Origin: Hymenolepis diminuta
Lineage: Eukaryota > Platyhelminthes > Cestoda > Cyclophyllidea > Hymenolepididae
DNA length: 64,000 nucleotides
Assembly: GCA_900708905.1 (NCBI GenBank)
Contig: CAADRB010000002.1
Span: 5,465,390-5,529,389, forward strand
Direction of reading: 5' to 3'
A model generated the notes under the pieces. The model did not search any database. It had not been told where the DNA came from and saw nothing but the letters and a program-made list of their open reading frames with translations. A program made the translations under genes and the position numbers. This document shows positions 24,923-34,905 of this stretch, in pieces; the first letter of the stretch is position 1, and every line of letters starts with the position of its first letter.

Positions 24923-25282
24923 CTCGTGGAGTTCACAACGCTACCAGGGCTGATCAAGAGAACTCCACATGCGCTAGAACATTCAGATGTGTAACCGATC
25001 GCATAGCGAACAAGCGCGGTCGTGCGTGCAGGGACCTCCCCAGCCAATCAGCAATCAATATCCCTGCAGCATAGCGTTGATTGTATTTAATGAATAAGCT
25101 TTTGGCAGCGAGGCATAGTTGAGCAATAAACCCTCTCCACTCAGCATTTTTCTTGTTCTTACTGCTTTGGACATAGCCAAGCTAATTTTGGGAGCAAATT
25201 TATAATAGAGGATCCCGCAGGAAGCTATTTGGGCCGCTTAGGAGGTGCGACGAAAGGGCTTATTGGTGTGGCATCCGCTATA
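24923..25282 (+). mobile_element. LTR, nearly full-length diverged copy
   Basis: It runs from TCGTGGAGTTCACAACGC to GGTGTGGCATCCGCTATA and is collinear with the reverse complement of 26539-26909. It shares CCAATCAGCAATCAA, ATCCCTGCAGC, GAGCAATAAACCCTCTCCA, CTCAGCATTTTTCTTGTT and TAGAGGATCC. The AATAAA near 25123 is a plausible LTR poly(A) signal and fixes the orientation. The terminal dinucleotides are eroded and no internal retrotransposon sequence adjoins it. Confidence 0.7.
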
Positions 25283-26174
25283 ATCTTAACTCTAAATGAA
25301 ATCGATCAACATGTGTTTAAGACTAAATATTTTGACCGTTTTCAAACTTTAGATCATTCCAATTACAAACACTATTGATCTAAGACTGCTGATTAATTGA
25401 GCGGTTTCAGTATTGAGTTTAAACTAGCAATAAAGTATCTTGTAGCATTCTGAAATTCCTAAGTCATTTGCTCAGACGACACATAAACTTCCTTCGAGAA
25501 AGGCCATAGCATAAGTTGGTCTGACTCTTAAAGTAACTTCACTGAGGCATTAGATCATTAGATTATCGATACCTAGGTTGGAAATGTGTATAAGCCGCAA
25601 ATTAATTCCTAGTATAATAATACCTAGATAGAAACAATGTTTCCAAAACAATATTTTTAAACAGCCTAAGCAGATCTTGTCTGTTCATTGACTCAGATAT
25701 GGCAACAAGCAGATCATTTACTCGTATCACATCAAATGACGTTAATTCGACTCCCTGGTACACAGAGGTCATTTAACAAACGACGGGAAATATAACTGCG
25801 TAACCTCACGTTCTCGTTAATTTATTTAAAACTTTAAATGTTCTCGTAGTAAAATTGGACACATTCTGATGCATGTTTTTGTATTTTCCATAAACGAATT
25901 TAGTAATTCAGAAGAAAAAATTATGATTTCTGATTCGCATAATGTTAAGAGATATTTCACGAATTGTTGCTCCGACTTTTCAGCATAATGCCTGAAATAT
26001 TTAAAACAAAACAATTGCAAAATATGTCTCCTTCGAAATTGTTGTTTCACATCATTCTCTTATCTACTTAAAATTTATTTATACCACGCACTATATAAAG
26101 TATTATTCCTTAATTTAATGCTAATATGCTATATCTCAGAGACATACAGGAATAGATAAATAAAAAGGAATTTA

Positions 26175-26322
26175 CCCAAAGAGCGGATTGTCCAACTGTG
26201 TTGGTTAAGTCTGACTAATAAAGGAGATGGCAGAATTCGAGGTTCTCGCCAAAGAGACTCCATGATGCTGACTTCAATCTAAGATGAATGTTAGAAAAGG
26301 CTTTTCGAAATGGGCTTAGGTG
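26175..26322 (+). mobile_element. tRNA-derived SINE, 5'-truncated copy
   Basis: It carries the SINE body only: CTGTGTTGGTTAAGTCTGAC, GGAGATGGCAGAATTCGAGG, TTCTCGCCAAAGAGACTCCA and TCTAAGATGAATGTTAG. The box A/B head is missing. Confidence 0.6.
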
Positions 26323-26538
26323 TTACTAACAGAGAAATATTAACAGTAGTTGATCAACCTAATTTTCTTTACTAACCAGTTAAATATTAACTAATCCGTG
26401 TTAAAAACTTCTAAGTCTATACGTACGTCAATACAACAGCATAGGAACAAGGAGGAATTATGATTGGATGCTATTACCAGAAGAGAACTGGAGGAGAAGG
26501 CGTCAACCTCCTATCTAGTAAGCTTAATTGTTTAAGCC

Positions 26539-26909
26539 TGTAGGGGATGCTACATCAATAAGCCTTTTTCCTACACCTAAGTAATCCTCCTAAGCAGTTC
26601 AAATAGCCTCTAGCAGAGTCCTCTATTATCGAATCATTCCCAAATTAGCTAGGCTATGCCCAAAGTGGTAACCAGAAAGATGCTGAGTGGAGAGGGTTTA
26701 TTGACCACTTCGTTGTTTTTGTGAGTCAAAAGCTTAGCCATCAAATACAAAACCACGCTAGGCTGCAGGGATCTTGATTGCTGACTGGTTGAGGAGACCT
26801 CTGCACATACGCCACGCTTGTTTTCAGCGCGACCAGTTACATACCGCACTTCTCAGAAAGTTCTGCCTCACGTGATTCAATCAGCCTTGTTGGCGTTGTG
26901 AACCCCACA
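26539..26909 (-). mobile_element. Solo LTR with a 4-bp target-site duplication
   Basis: The 371-bp unit starts TGTAGGGGATGC and ends GAACCCCACA, giving TG...CA ends that form a short inverted repeat (TGTAGGGG/CCCCACA). It is flanked by AGCC on both sides (26535-26538 and 26910-26913), which fits a target-site duplication. In the reverse complement an AATAAA (26702-26697) precedes CCCTCTCC, as expected for an LTR poly(A) signal. Three further copies lie in the window. No internal coding region is attached, so I infer a solo LTR. The 4-bp duplication would suit a Gypsy or BEL-type element, but the superfamily cannot be read from the LTR alone. Confidence 0.75.
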
Positions 26910-27814
26910 AGCCCAAAAGAATAAAACACAATGCATTCTGGATTAAGATAAAAAAGACAAAGTGAAAAACAAATGAGACGAAGTTGTCGTAAGTATAGCA
27001 ATGTGAAGTGTGGAAGAAAAGCGATATGCGTATTAAAGTAAAATTTAACCAGAGTATGAGACAAAGTAACTGCAATTGTTCTAGCGTAAACAAAATAAAA
27101 TAATGCAATTCACATAGCACGTTGCTATTGAGGAATCGGAAGTTGGCTGAGCTAGCAACCCTGCCAGCCGGTATGAAAGCACTTGCTGAAACGCGGACCA
27201 ACATAAGGACAGAGTAAATTAGTGAAAAGCTTGAACATGTGATATACCCAACCACGGTACCTTGAGACGGAAATGGCCATTGTGGCAAGATAAATGCTTC
27301 TTCTCACTTTTACGCCCCTTTTCTGCATTCCACCTTTCTGGAGTTTATAGACCTTTGTGCCCCTTCGTTTTATATATTGCCTTATCCATAAGATTTTCTT
27401 TAATAAATACTTATTTAGATCACGCTTCCTGATTAATTAACGTTAGCTAAGTTGCAATTGTTAATATCTATCACATTTTGACAAGTTTCGGAATAATTCA
27501 ATTCATGATCATTATATATGATTGAATTTACTAATGTTTGATAAGGCATATAATGTTTGAATGGCTGCAATATTTTAAAAGAAAATGTTTAAAAATGCAT
27601 TCTTTCTAAAGGATGGACCCATGCCCAGTCTTTTGAAAAGTCCATTAATTTTCAGTTATTTCGACTAAACTCTTTGACTAATTGAAATAGTACTAGTGTT
27701 TATATTGCTTCAAATACCGCTTTAAAAATATGCAGAATGAAATTACTCTCTCAAGAATAGTTAAATAATGGAGAACTAAAATGCTGATCACATTCAAAAC
27801 ATTCTTTGTGGTTA

Positions 27815-27820
27815 TTTATT
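27815..27820 (-). terminator. Poly(A) signal of the unknown gene at 27841-29229
   Basis: AATAAA on the minus strand, about 20 bases past the stop codon at 27841-27843. It is close but workable. Confidence 0.45.
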
Positions 27821-27840
27821 ATCACAATGGTGGACAAAGC

Positions 27841-29229
27841 TTATTCGCTGATTTTAGCGCACTCACTATTACATTTCAGTTTATTTATCATAACGTCGGT
27901 AATTTTGGGCTCCTCAACAATGGTCGACAAAGTCATAAGAGTCCCAAAATGTCTCCCACATTCAGCATATCGAACAGAAATCGACCTTGGAATCAAAGCT
28001 CCAGCCAGATCACATTGATCAAATCGATCCACTCTCTCTTCATCCAGCGAAATCAAAACAAAATTCTTATTCTCCAACATATTGTCAAAATAATCTGCTG
28101 CGGATTCCAAATGCGGAATATATTTGAATTTTTCCATAGGATTAGTTAACCCTAATTTTTCCTGTATTGATTGTGTGGATAAATCTGGTCCATATGCATT
28201 TAAAATCTCCGCTTCCCCAAAACCTCCAAATAAATGTTCCTTCCTTGCATCAAATGAAGGTGGAATTCCCAACTGTTCCTTTTCCTTTCTTTGGCGAACT
28301 AATTCACGAAATACCTCCTTGACAGCGAAATGCACGATATGTGGAATTTTAACAGTTTTAGGGATAGTATTGATTTTAATGTGCTGCTTGTCTCTAAGAC
28401 CAATCATATATTGGCGCATAATATTTCCAGAGTAATTGGGAAGTGATGTCCAATCATGTGAAATACCGCCCATTGTTACCTTTTCATGCATATCATCCGA
28501 GTCAGAAGAAATGGGATTAGGTTTGATATGAGAAGATGGAACAATATTATGACGTCTTGTAGGACACATATTCGGCTGATAGCAGCACTTTCTTGAGTCC
28601 ACTGTCTCATTGATTTCCTTAGAAATGCCAACCTTATCAATTACGTGAAGAGACACCGCAAGCCTTGCAGGAAGAGATGTAAACCGTCTTCCCTTATATG
28701 AAAGTTCTGGAAATTTTAAGGATTTCAAAATTTTGATGTCAGGATGGTTTCCTTTGGCTGGTACAATGAGTAATTCGTGATTATCAAACGGGGATATTTC
28801 GGTAAGGAAGAATTTCTTATCCAAACTGAAACATTCACTTTTCATATTGGAACAGAAGTTGCCTCTGACATGAGCGTGCATATCGAGAATATTCCAGAGA
28901 GTGGATTTCTGAAAATCTGAGCAATAATAAGGGAGACGGATAACAATGTATGCCGGAGAATTGATGTTTGAAAATGGTTCAGGAAGTATGATTTTATCTG
29001 GACCCCAACAGTAAATTGGTGAAAAGGAACGAGCAAGAGGATAAAGCCAACCGAAGATTTGCACGAAAGGGTGAGATGAATGTGCATCACATTTTATTTC
29101 TGGAATTACAATAGAGAAAATCCCGTGACCTAAGAAGGCACCCACATCACCATTTTTATTTATCATGTACATGTAGCATCCTTGAATTTGAACCATTTCT
29201 TTGCCTTCAATACGTAGTATGGTATTCAT
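27841..29229 (-). CDS. Intronless gene of unknown function, about 462 codons
   Basis: I do not recognise this protein. The frame is open from 29295 to the TAA at 27841, but the first in-frame ATG is at 29229 (MNTILRIEGKEM), giving about 462 residues. An acceptor-like TCTCCTCTTAG ends at 29249, 19 nt before that ATG, which supports this start. The product has no obvious signal peptide, membrane span or low-complexity run and is well mixed in composition, so it looks genuinely coding. The first 160 residues appear beta-rich (GAFLGHGIFSIVIPEI, YIVIRLPYYCS). The middle, around residues 230-270, is polar with cysteines (KCCYQPNMCPTRR). The C-terminal third is helical and charged (HIVHFAVKEVFRELVRQRKE). 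It is the longest uninterrupted frame in the window among neighbours split into many exons, so a retrocopy or a lineage-specific gene are both possible. It is divergent from aldolase. Confidence 0.65.
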   Translation of the reverse strand: MNTILRIEGKEMVQIQGCYMYMINKNGDVGAFLGHGIFSIVIPEIKCDAHSSHPFVQIFGWLYPLARSFSPIYCWGPDKIILPEPFSNINSPAYIVIRLPYYCSDFQKSTLWNILDMHAHVRGNFCSNMKSECFSLDKKFFLTEISPFDNHELLIVPAKGNHPDIKILKSLKFPELSYKGRRFTSLPARLAVSLHVIDKVGISKEINETVDSRKCCYQPNMCPTRRHNIVPSSHIKPNPISSDSDDMHEKVTMGGISHDWTSLPNYSGNIMRQYMIGLRDKQHIKINTIPKTVKIPHIVHFAVKEVFRELVRQRKEKEQLGIPPSFDARKEHLFGGFGEAEILNAYGPDLSTQSIQEKLGLTNPMEKFKYIPHLESAADYFDNMLENKNFVLISLDEERVDRFDQCDLAGALIPRSISVRYAECGRHFGTLMTLSTIVEEPKITDVMINKLKCNSECAKISE

Positions 29230-29249
29230 TTTATTATCGTCTAGTGAAC

Positions 29250-30466
29250 TAAGAGGAGAAACTTCCGTCTTAACGTCAGAGCCGCGTGGAACCAAAACAC
29301 GTGTTCAGCGCCAGTTTTAACACTTAGGTTTTGCCAGGTAGAGATTTATCAAATCTTGTGGGTAAGAATATTGTGGTTTTGTAAAAAATAAACCTTCCCA
29401 TACATCTCAGCTTTTGTATTGCATAAAAATGCAATCAGTTAATTAATGGCCACTATATTCTTCCTAAGTAGAAAAATGAAAAAAATTTATGGTGTTCTAG
29501 ATGTCAAATCAACAAATATATTTTCCGATATGAGAAATATTATCCAGGCGCCATCATATCACAAAAATTGAATATTCAAAAGATGTTTTAAGACATACTT
29601 TTCAGAATACTTTAACTGAGAGGTAATATTTCGAAGAACTGGTTTGTGGCCGTATTTCAAAATATAATTATTCTATATTGAAATTACAACAGGGTAAATT
29701 TTACAGAGTCCGAATCAAGATCAATTTATTTTAAATTAGTAGAAACTTTACTGTCACTTCTGATATTTCTTGTGTTTTCCGCTCACACTGATATTTCTTA
29801 AAATGCACATGAGTAAAAGTTAAATGTGTATAATCATACCCGACTTACAGATAATATTAACACTATAATTTATATTGATGTTCTATGAATGACGACTTTC
29901 CATCGTCTAATATCCCGTGAAATACGTTCCATTAACTTGTTTTGATATTCCCATTAATTGAATGTCTGCTGAAAAGTACTTTAATTGCGGAGTAAACAGT
30001 AAAGAAAATAAATGCAGTTAGATTCTAACATTAGTTATTATATCGTAACAAATTTGACAAATATGTGATATATATAATGCTTATAATATTAATATGTGTA
30101 AGTTATTTTATTATTTTGATTTATTTTCGAAAAAAATAGGCACAGCATGTGACTTTATTATTTGTTTATACTCACTACCAACGTATTTATATACGTCGGT
30201 AGTCACATACGTCTCACTTTGGCGGTTGTTGGTGTTAGGTATGTCGCGGTTTTGTGCAGCTTTTAATTATTTGCAGAATTATATCTAAACATATTACGAG
30301 TAATATTTGTTGTGCCATCGTGTATTTATATTATCTTGCGTAATTTTATTGTATCTATTTTCACCAATATAGTTTTTTGGTCTTAATTTACGTCAAATCT
30401 TGAATCGTAGCAAGTTTTAAAAATTTTAATTCCAACTTCCTATTTTTCATTAAATTTGATAGAGAA
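29250..30466. promoter_or_regulatory. Divergent intergenic region upstream of aldolase and the unknown gene
   Basis: About 1.2 kb separates the two facing-away start codons. It is AT-rich and holds no recognisable gene or repeat. It must contain the aldolase promoter; a TATATA-like tract near 30189 (TTTATATACG) followed by a more GC-rich segment at 30195-30260 is a possible core promoter, but this is inference. Confidence 0.35.
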
Positions 30467-31700
30467 ATGCCTCGCTTTGTTCCTTACTTGCCTGCTGAAA
30501 AGTTGAAAGAGTTGAAAGAAAACGCTGAGAAAATCGTTGCTCCAGGCAAAGGTATTCTCGCCGCCGATGAGAGCACTGGCACTATCGGTAAGCGTTTTGA
30601 AAAAATCGGCCTTGAAAACACCGAAGAGAACCGACGTGCATACCGTGAATTGCTGTTTACTACTGACCCTGAGTTTGCCAACCACATCTCTGGTGTCATT
30701 CTCTTCCACGAAACAGTCTACCAGAAGACCAAGGATGGCAAACCGTTCGTTCAACTTCTGAAAGAACGTGGTGTTCTTGCTGGTATCAAGGTTGATCTTG
30801 GTGTTGTCCCTCTTGCTGGAACTGCGGATGAATGCACCACCCAAGGCTTGGACAATCTTGCTCAACGCTGCGCTCAATACTACAAGGATGGTTGCCGTTT
30901 CGCCAAATGGCGTTGCGTCCTCAAAATCTCTTCCCACAACCCATCATACCTCGCCATGATTGAGAACGCCAATGTGCTTGCTCGCTACGCTACTATCTGC
31001 CAACAGGCAAGTAAAACTACATTCTCCTGTTGCAATTCCTTTATTATTTTTTGATTGTTGTTATTCTCGGTTATAGAACGGTCTTGTGCCAATTGTTGAG
31101 CCTGAAGTTCTTCCTGATGGTGATCATGATCTCGAGACCGCTCAGCGTGTTACAGAACAGGTTCTTGCCTTCGTTTACAAGGCTCTTGCTGACCACCATG
31201 TCTACTTAGAGGGTACTCTCCTCAAGCCCAACATGGTTACCTGCGGTCAGAGCTGCACCAAAAAATACACCGTCGAAGAGAACGCTCGCGCAACTGTTGA
31301 GGCTCTTCAGCGCACTGTTCCCGTCGCCGTTCCTGGTAAGTATATATCCCCCTTTTGTCCAAATTTTGTCTCAGATAAGTCCTGAAAATGTATCAATCAA
31401 TTTTTAGGCGTTGTCTTCCTCTCTGGTGGTCAATCCGAACTTGATGCTACCCGCAACTTAAATGCCATCAACCAGTTACCAGGCAAGAAACCATGGGCTC
31501 TCACATTTAGTTTCGGTCGTGCTCTCCAGGCCTCTGCTATTGCCGCATGGAAGGGCAAGCCCGAAAACGTTAAGGCTGGACAACATGAGTTCTTGCAGTT
31601 GGCTAAGGCCAATGGTGCTGCCTCTTTGGGCAAATTCTCGGGTGATCTTAAGACCGCAGCCGGTCAGGCATCACTCTTCGTGGCTAATCATGCCTATTAG
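30467..31700 (+). CDS. ALDO: Fructose-bisphosphate aldolase, class I
   Basis: It cleaves fructose 1,6-bisphosphate to dihydroxyacetone phosphate and glyceraldehyde 3-phosphate in cytosolic glycolysis. Exons 30467-31006, 31077-31335 and 31408-31700 give 363 residues, the standard class I length. Visible signatures: [47 protein letters not shown], the active-site Schiff-base lysine in [37 protein letters not shown], and the C-terminal Tyr (NHAY) needed for full activity. Intron 1 begins GCAAGT after CAACAG: the protein requires QQ directly followed by NGLVPIV, so this is a GC-AG intron. The other intron is an ordinary GT-AG of 72 nt. The coding sequence is clearly richer in G and C, especially at third positions, than its surroundings, as expected for a highly expressed gene. 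An acceptor-like GATAG ends 4 nt before the ATG. Confidence 0.98.
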
Positions 31701-31912
31701 ATCAAATCAATCACCTCTGCCATCATTTCTCATGACACACCAAAAAAATCTTTTCATATTGCGTTTGTGCCTTGCATGCGCGCATTTTTTCCTTTTCTTG
31801 TAACGCTCTTTCACTCTTTTTGGCGATTCTGTTACTTTCTCTGCTACCGTAACTTTCCCCCCTTCCACTGAAATGTTATTACCATTCTCCGTTCATTAGT
31901 TCAGGAGGAAAA

Positions 31913-31918
31913 AATAAA
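31913..31918 (+). terminator. Poly(A) signal of aldolase
   Basis: AATAAA about 210 bases after the aldolase stop, following a pyrimidine-rich 3' UTR. Confidence 0.6.
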
Positions 31919-32357
31919 TGTATGGCCATTTTGCAGTAAAGCCATCCACGTATCTCTTGCGTTCTTTTGGTGTCTTAATCGTCTTGTGAATGCATCTCAT
32001 TTTCATTTAACTCACTCACTAACTTGGGTTTAATTTAGAAAGTGCGATTTTGGGGTGCATAACAAACTGTAAACTATAATTAAGTTATCATGGAAATTGG
32101 CACTACTTCGTACTTTGGTTTTGGACCTGTTGGATTTTGATCACATTCAACCAAGTTGATGTGCTTCTAGCGTAAAAATCGTTGTTCTGATTTCGCTTAG
32201 CTACTTCAAACTTATGTGTATCGAGCTTTCGGCTAGCAATTATAAGGAATCTAAATTTGGTCGGCTTTATATAGTGGAGTTTGGAAAAATCGACATTTTT
32301 GCATAGTCTTAAACTCAATATTTTAGTTACTTATATGATTTCTTTTCTTTTTCAAGA

Positions 32358-33372
32358 ATGCGGAAATTGGGAATTCTATCCTGCTTACTTTTTGCGATCC
32401 TACTTCCGCAAGTATGGCCGAATTATAAGGACTATTTAAATCGAGGATTTAATAAGATTCGACCTGTCATTCTTGATGGGATGATGTACCTGATTGATGT
32501 TAATTCACATCTTATGGAACCGTTGATTAATCTTTTTCGCCTAAAGACAGCAGATTTGAATGATAAAGATGGAGATGATACTGAACCCTTCAAATTACCC
32601 CAATGTCTTAAACAACCAATTGCTCTCGAAAAATTAGAGAAATATAAGCATCTTTCAATTCTTGGAGTAGTCTTCGATGTCAGTTCCAACCGCCAATTAT
32701 ACGGTCCAGATGGTATTTATGCTTTACTAACAGGTATTTTAAATTGAATACTCCTGAATGAAATCTCCTTATAGGTCGTGATGCAACCCGAATGATCATT
32801 TCCGACGGAATGAAAGATGCAGAATCCGATATTTTTGCCTTGGACGCCTTGACGTCTTCACAGTTAAATGAACTAGGTGATTGGCTTAAAATTTACATTC
32901 GTAAATATCGCTGTATTGGATACCTTCCTGGTGTGTACTGGTCCCCAATGGGAGACCCGTCTGAACTCCTTGTCAATCTCGTTGAAGCTTGGAATAAGCA
33001 GCCTCCAGAGAATATTGATTTTGATGAACTCCTCCCACCTTGTAACTCCTTCTTTGATGGGAAAAAGCTTCGACTTTCTTGCAATCTCTACAACAGGTGT
33101 GATTACCTATTTTTATTCCGTTTGCTTTTACGCGTATTTTTACTGAACTTTTGTGCTATTTTAGTGATTCTTCAGAGCACTTTTATCCACGTCAACTTCT
33201 GGAGCCAGAAAAAGCGAAAATGAGATGTGCTTGCGTCCCCAAATCCCATCTTACTCATTCCAGATTGAGACTTTATCCCGGTTGCTCGGATATTGCTGAT
33301 CAATGTCTCATTAGTATTGCTAATGCTGAAAGTATTTGGACGGGAGGAATGGCATCTTTTGATATCATTTAA
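32358..33372 (+). CDS. CYB5D2: Neuferricin (CYB5D2), secreted or lumenal haem-binding cytochrome b5-like protein
   Basis: Neuferricin belongs to the MAPR branch of cytochrome b5-like haem proteins. Exons 32358-32733, 32775-33096 and 33165-33372 give 301 residues. The N-terminus (MRKLGILSCLLFAILLPQVW) has a basic start and a hydrophobic core, so a signal peptide or anchor is likely. The b5-like domain spans about residues 95-190: LGVVFDVSSNRQLYGPDG matches human LGQVFDVHRGRKHYGPGG, followed by ALLTGRDATRMI. The family-specific C-terminal part has LPPCNSFFDG (human FPPCNAEW), YPRQLLEP, MRCACVP and a YPGC motif, with conserved cysteines suggesting disulphides in an oxidising compartment. Intron 1 is 41 nt, intron 2 is 68 nt. 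An acceptor-like TTTTCAAG ends one base before the ATG. It lies 660 bp downstream of aldolase on the same strand. MAPR/PGRMC was considered but lacks the cysteine-rich tail. Confidence 0.92.
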
Positions 33373-33416
33373 GCTACATTTTATTAAGTTTTGTTAATAT
33401 TATCTCATTTTATACA

Positions 33417-33422
33417 ATAAAT
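33417..33422 (+). terminator. Poly(A) signal of neuferricin
   Basis: AATAAA about 45 bases after the neuferricin stop codon. Confidence 0.6.
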
Positions 33423-34399
33423 AGGTTTTAGCATGAGTTTGTACTTTTTTTAAAGGGGTTGATAATGGGATTGCATTTTAAGTTAAGGAGTCCAAATGGA
33501 TTCAGTAATCCAGATTATGGTCTTACATTGTGCAGAGCATTAATGACGGGTTTTGTTGTTTCACGTATGGCTGTCCCTGTTATTTGTAATCAGACTGTTT
33601 TTCTTAGCACACCTATGAACATTAAATAAATCCTTATCCCCTATAATCAACCTTTTTATTATTGTGAAAGTATGTATCTTTGTCTTTTAACCACTCTACA
33701 AATCCATTGATTTTTTCGAAGTTGTAACTTAGATTTCAATCAAATGTAATTTGGTATTTGTTTCAAAACGAGTGGTTTGTTTTGTTTATTATGTAATTGT
33801 AATTCAGCGGAGTTGTCATGAAATTGGGTCAAATTTTTTCGACACTTAGACTAAAACTAAAACCACTCCTTAAAATCCAGTGATTATTGTAGTCAAATCA
33901 CCAAAAAATAATATTTACTATAATAGTTTGCACTCAATAAACCTTGCACCTAAGCAGAGAACAACGTAGTTTATATCTGCCTTGTGTTGATTAAAAGTTG
34001 AAAATTTGTTAATCGATGAATTTAGAGCGAACTGTATGCAGGCGGAGAACGGAACATATTTGAATCGGCTTCCTGACAGTTCTCAAACCTAACTTGGATA
34101 GAGGGGAAATATTGGGAAGATTAATAGGGAATTACATACACAGAGTGAATAAGGTATCTGAGGCCACTTATATTTTTGTAATCCAAACTAACCCGATAAT
34201 AATTAATGTATTTTTTATATCAGAAGATCTCATGACAAATACTATTATAAATAATTAACTGAAAAGACACGCTGTAATGGTGTCTAAAAGCGAAACACAG
34301 GAATTTAGAAATTACAAGATTTCTAAGTCACCAAATCGTTTGTTTGCAAAGTTAGAAAGGAACTGCTGAATGGAAACAATGCCGATGAATTAGTCTCCA

Positions 34400-34905
34400 C
34401 GAGGAAGAGAAAACAGCATTTTCAATGCTCTTCTGACTCACTCAGAACACCTGAGTTTGTGAGAAGAGTGCATGGCATGAGGAATGAGAATTTTGGGAAG
34501 TCAATACGTGACATCTTGCCAAAGATCTTCAAGTGTCTGAAGGAAGAATAAGGATGTTCTTCATCGAGACCTCAGATACAAATAGTTCTTAAGATACAAA
34601 GTCCCTAAGCGAGGTCAGTTTATGTGTACAAAAACAACTCAAGAGAATCGTTTAATGTGTGTAAAACGGCTCTTAAATAAATTGAATCACCCAGAGTGAT
34701 TTAGGTTTTTCTTCGACGAAAAACGTTCCACCAGGATCGAAGAAATGATAGGTAGGCGTGTGCGGGCAGACCTCACCGATGTTTTAACTGTCATGCGCAA
34801 TAAAGTTTCCAGGAATAGTGATGGTTTTCGGTGTTGTTAACAATGGGGAAGGGGCATATCATGACTCCCCAATTTTTTCCACAGGAGGAGGATATATAGA
34901 ATAAA
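34400..34905 (+). pseudogene. Decayed mariner-type transposase remnant
   Basis: Conceptual translation across several frames gives pieces in the correct order for a mariner-family transposase. AKDLQVSEGRIRM (near 34515) resembles a helix-turn-helix segment; FLRRKTFHQDR (near 34710) matches the usual FSDEKNF catalytic-Asp region; VMVFGVVNNGEG (near 34822) and then, after a frameshift, HIMTPQFFP match VMV-G-V-EG followed by PPHFF. Stops and frameshifts interrupt every part, so it cannot make a transposase. No terminal inverted repeats were found by eye. Confidence 0.7.

Larger units (their letters stand above)
23482..27840. other. Intergenic region with repeats between two converging genes
   Basis: This 4.4 kb stretch lies between the stop codons of the RPS6KC1-like gene (+) and the unknown gene (-). 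It carries a repeat related to 9730-9870, two LTR copies in opposite orientation and a SINE fragment. The remaining sequence is AT-rich, with no reading frame that shows family motifs. Confidence 0.5.

Noticed and set aside
24923..26909. Complete LTR retrotransposon bounded by the two nearby LTR copies
   Set aside because: The two LTRs are in opposite orientation and the 1.3 kb between them has no retrotransposon coding sequence.
26881..27288. 135-codon open frame on the minus strand with hydrophobic stretches
   Set aside because: It overlaps the end of the solo LTR, is rich in F, L and I as expected from AT-rich DNA read by chance, and shows no domain or conserved motif.
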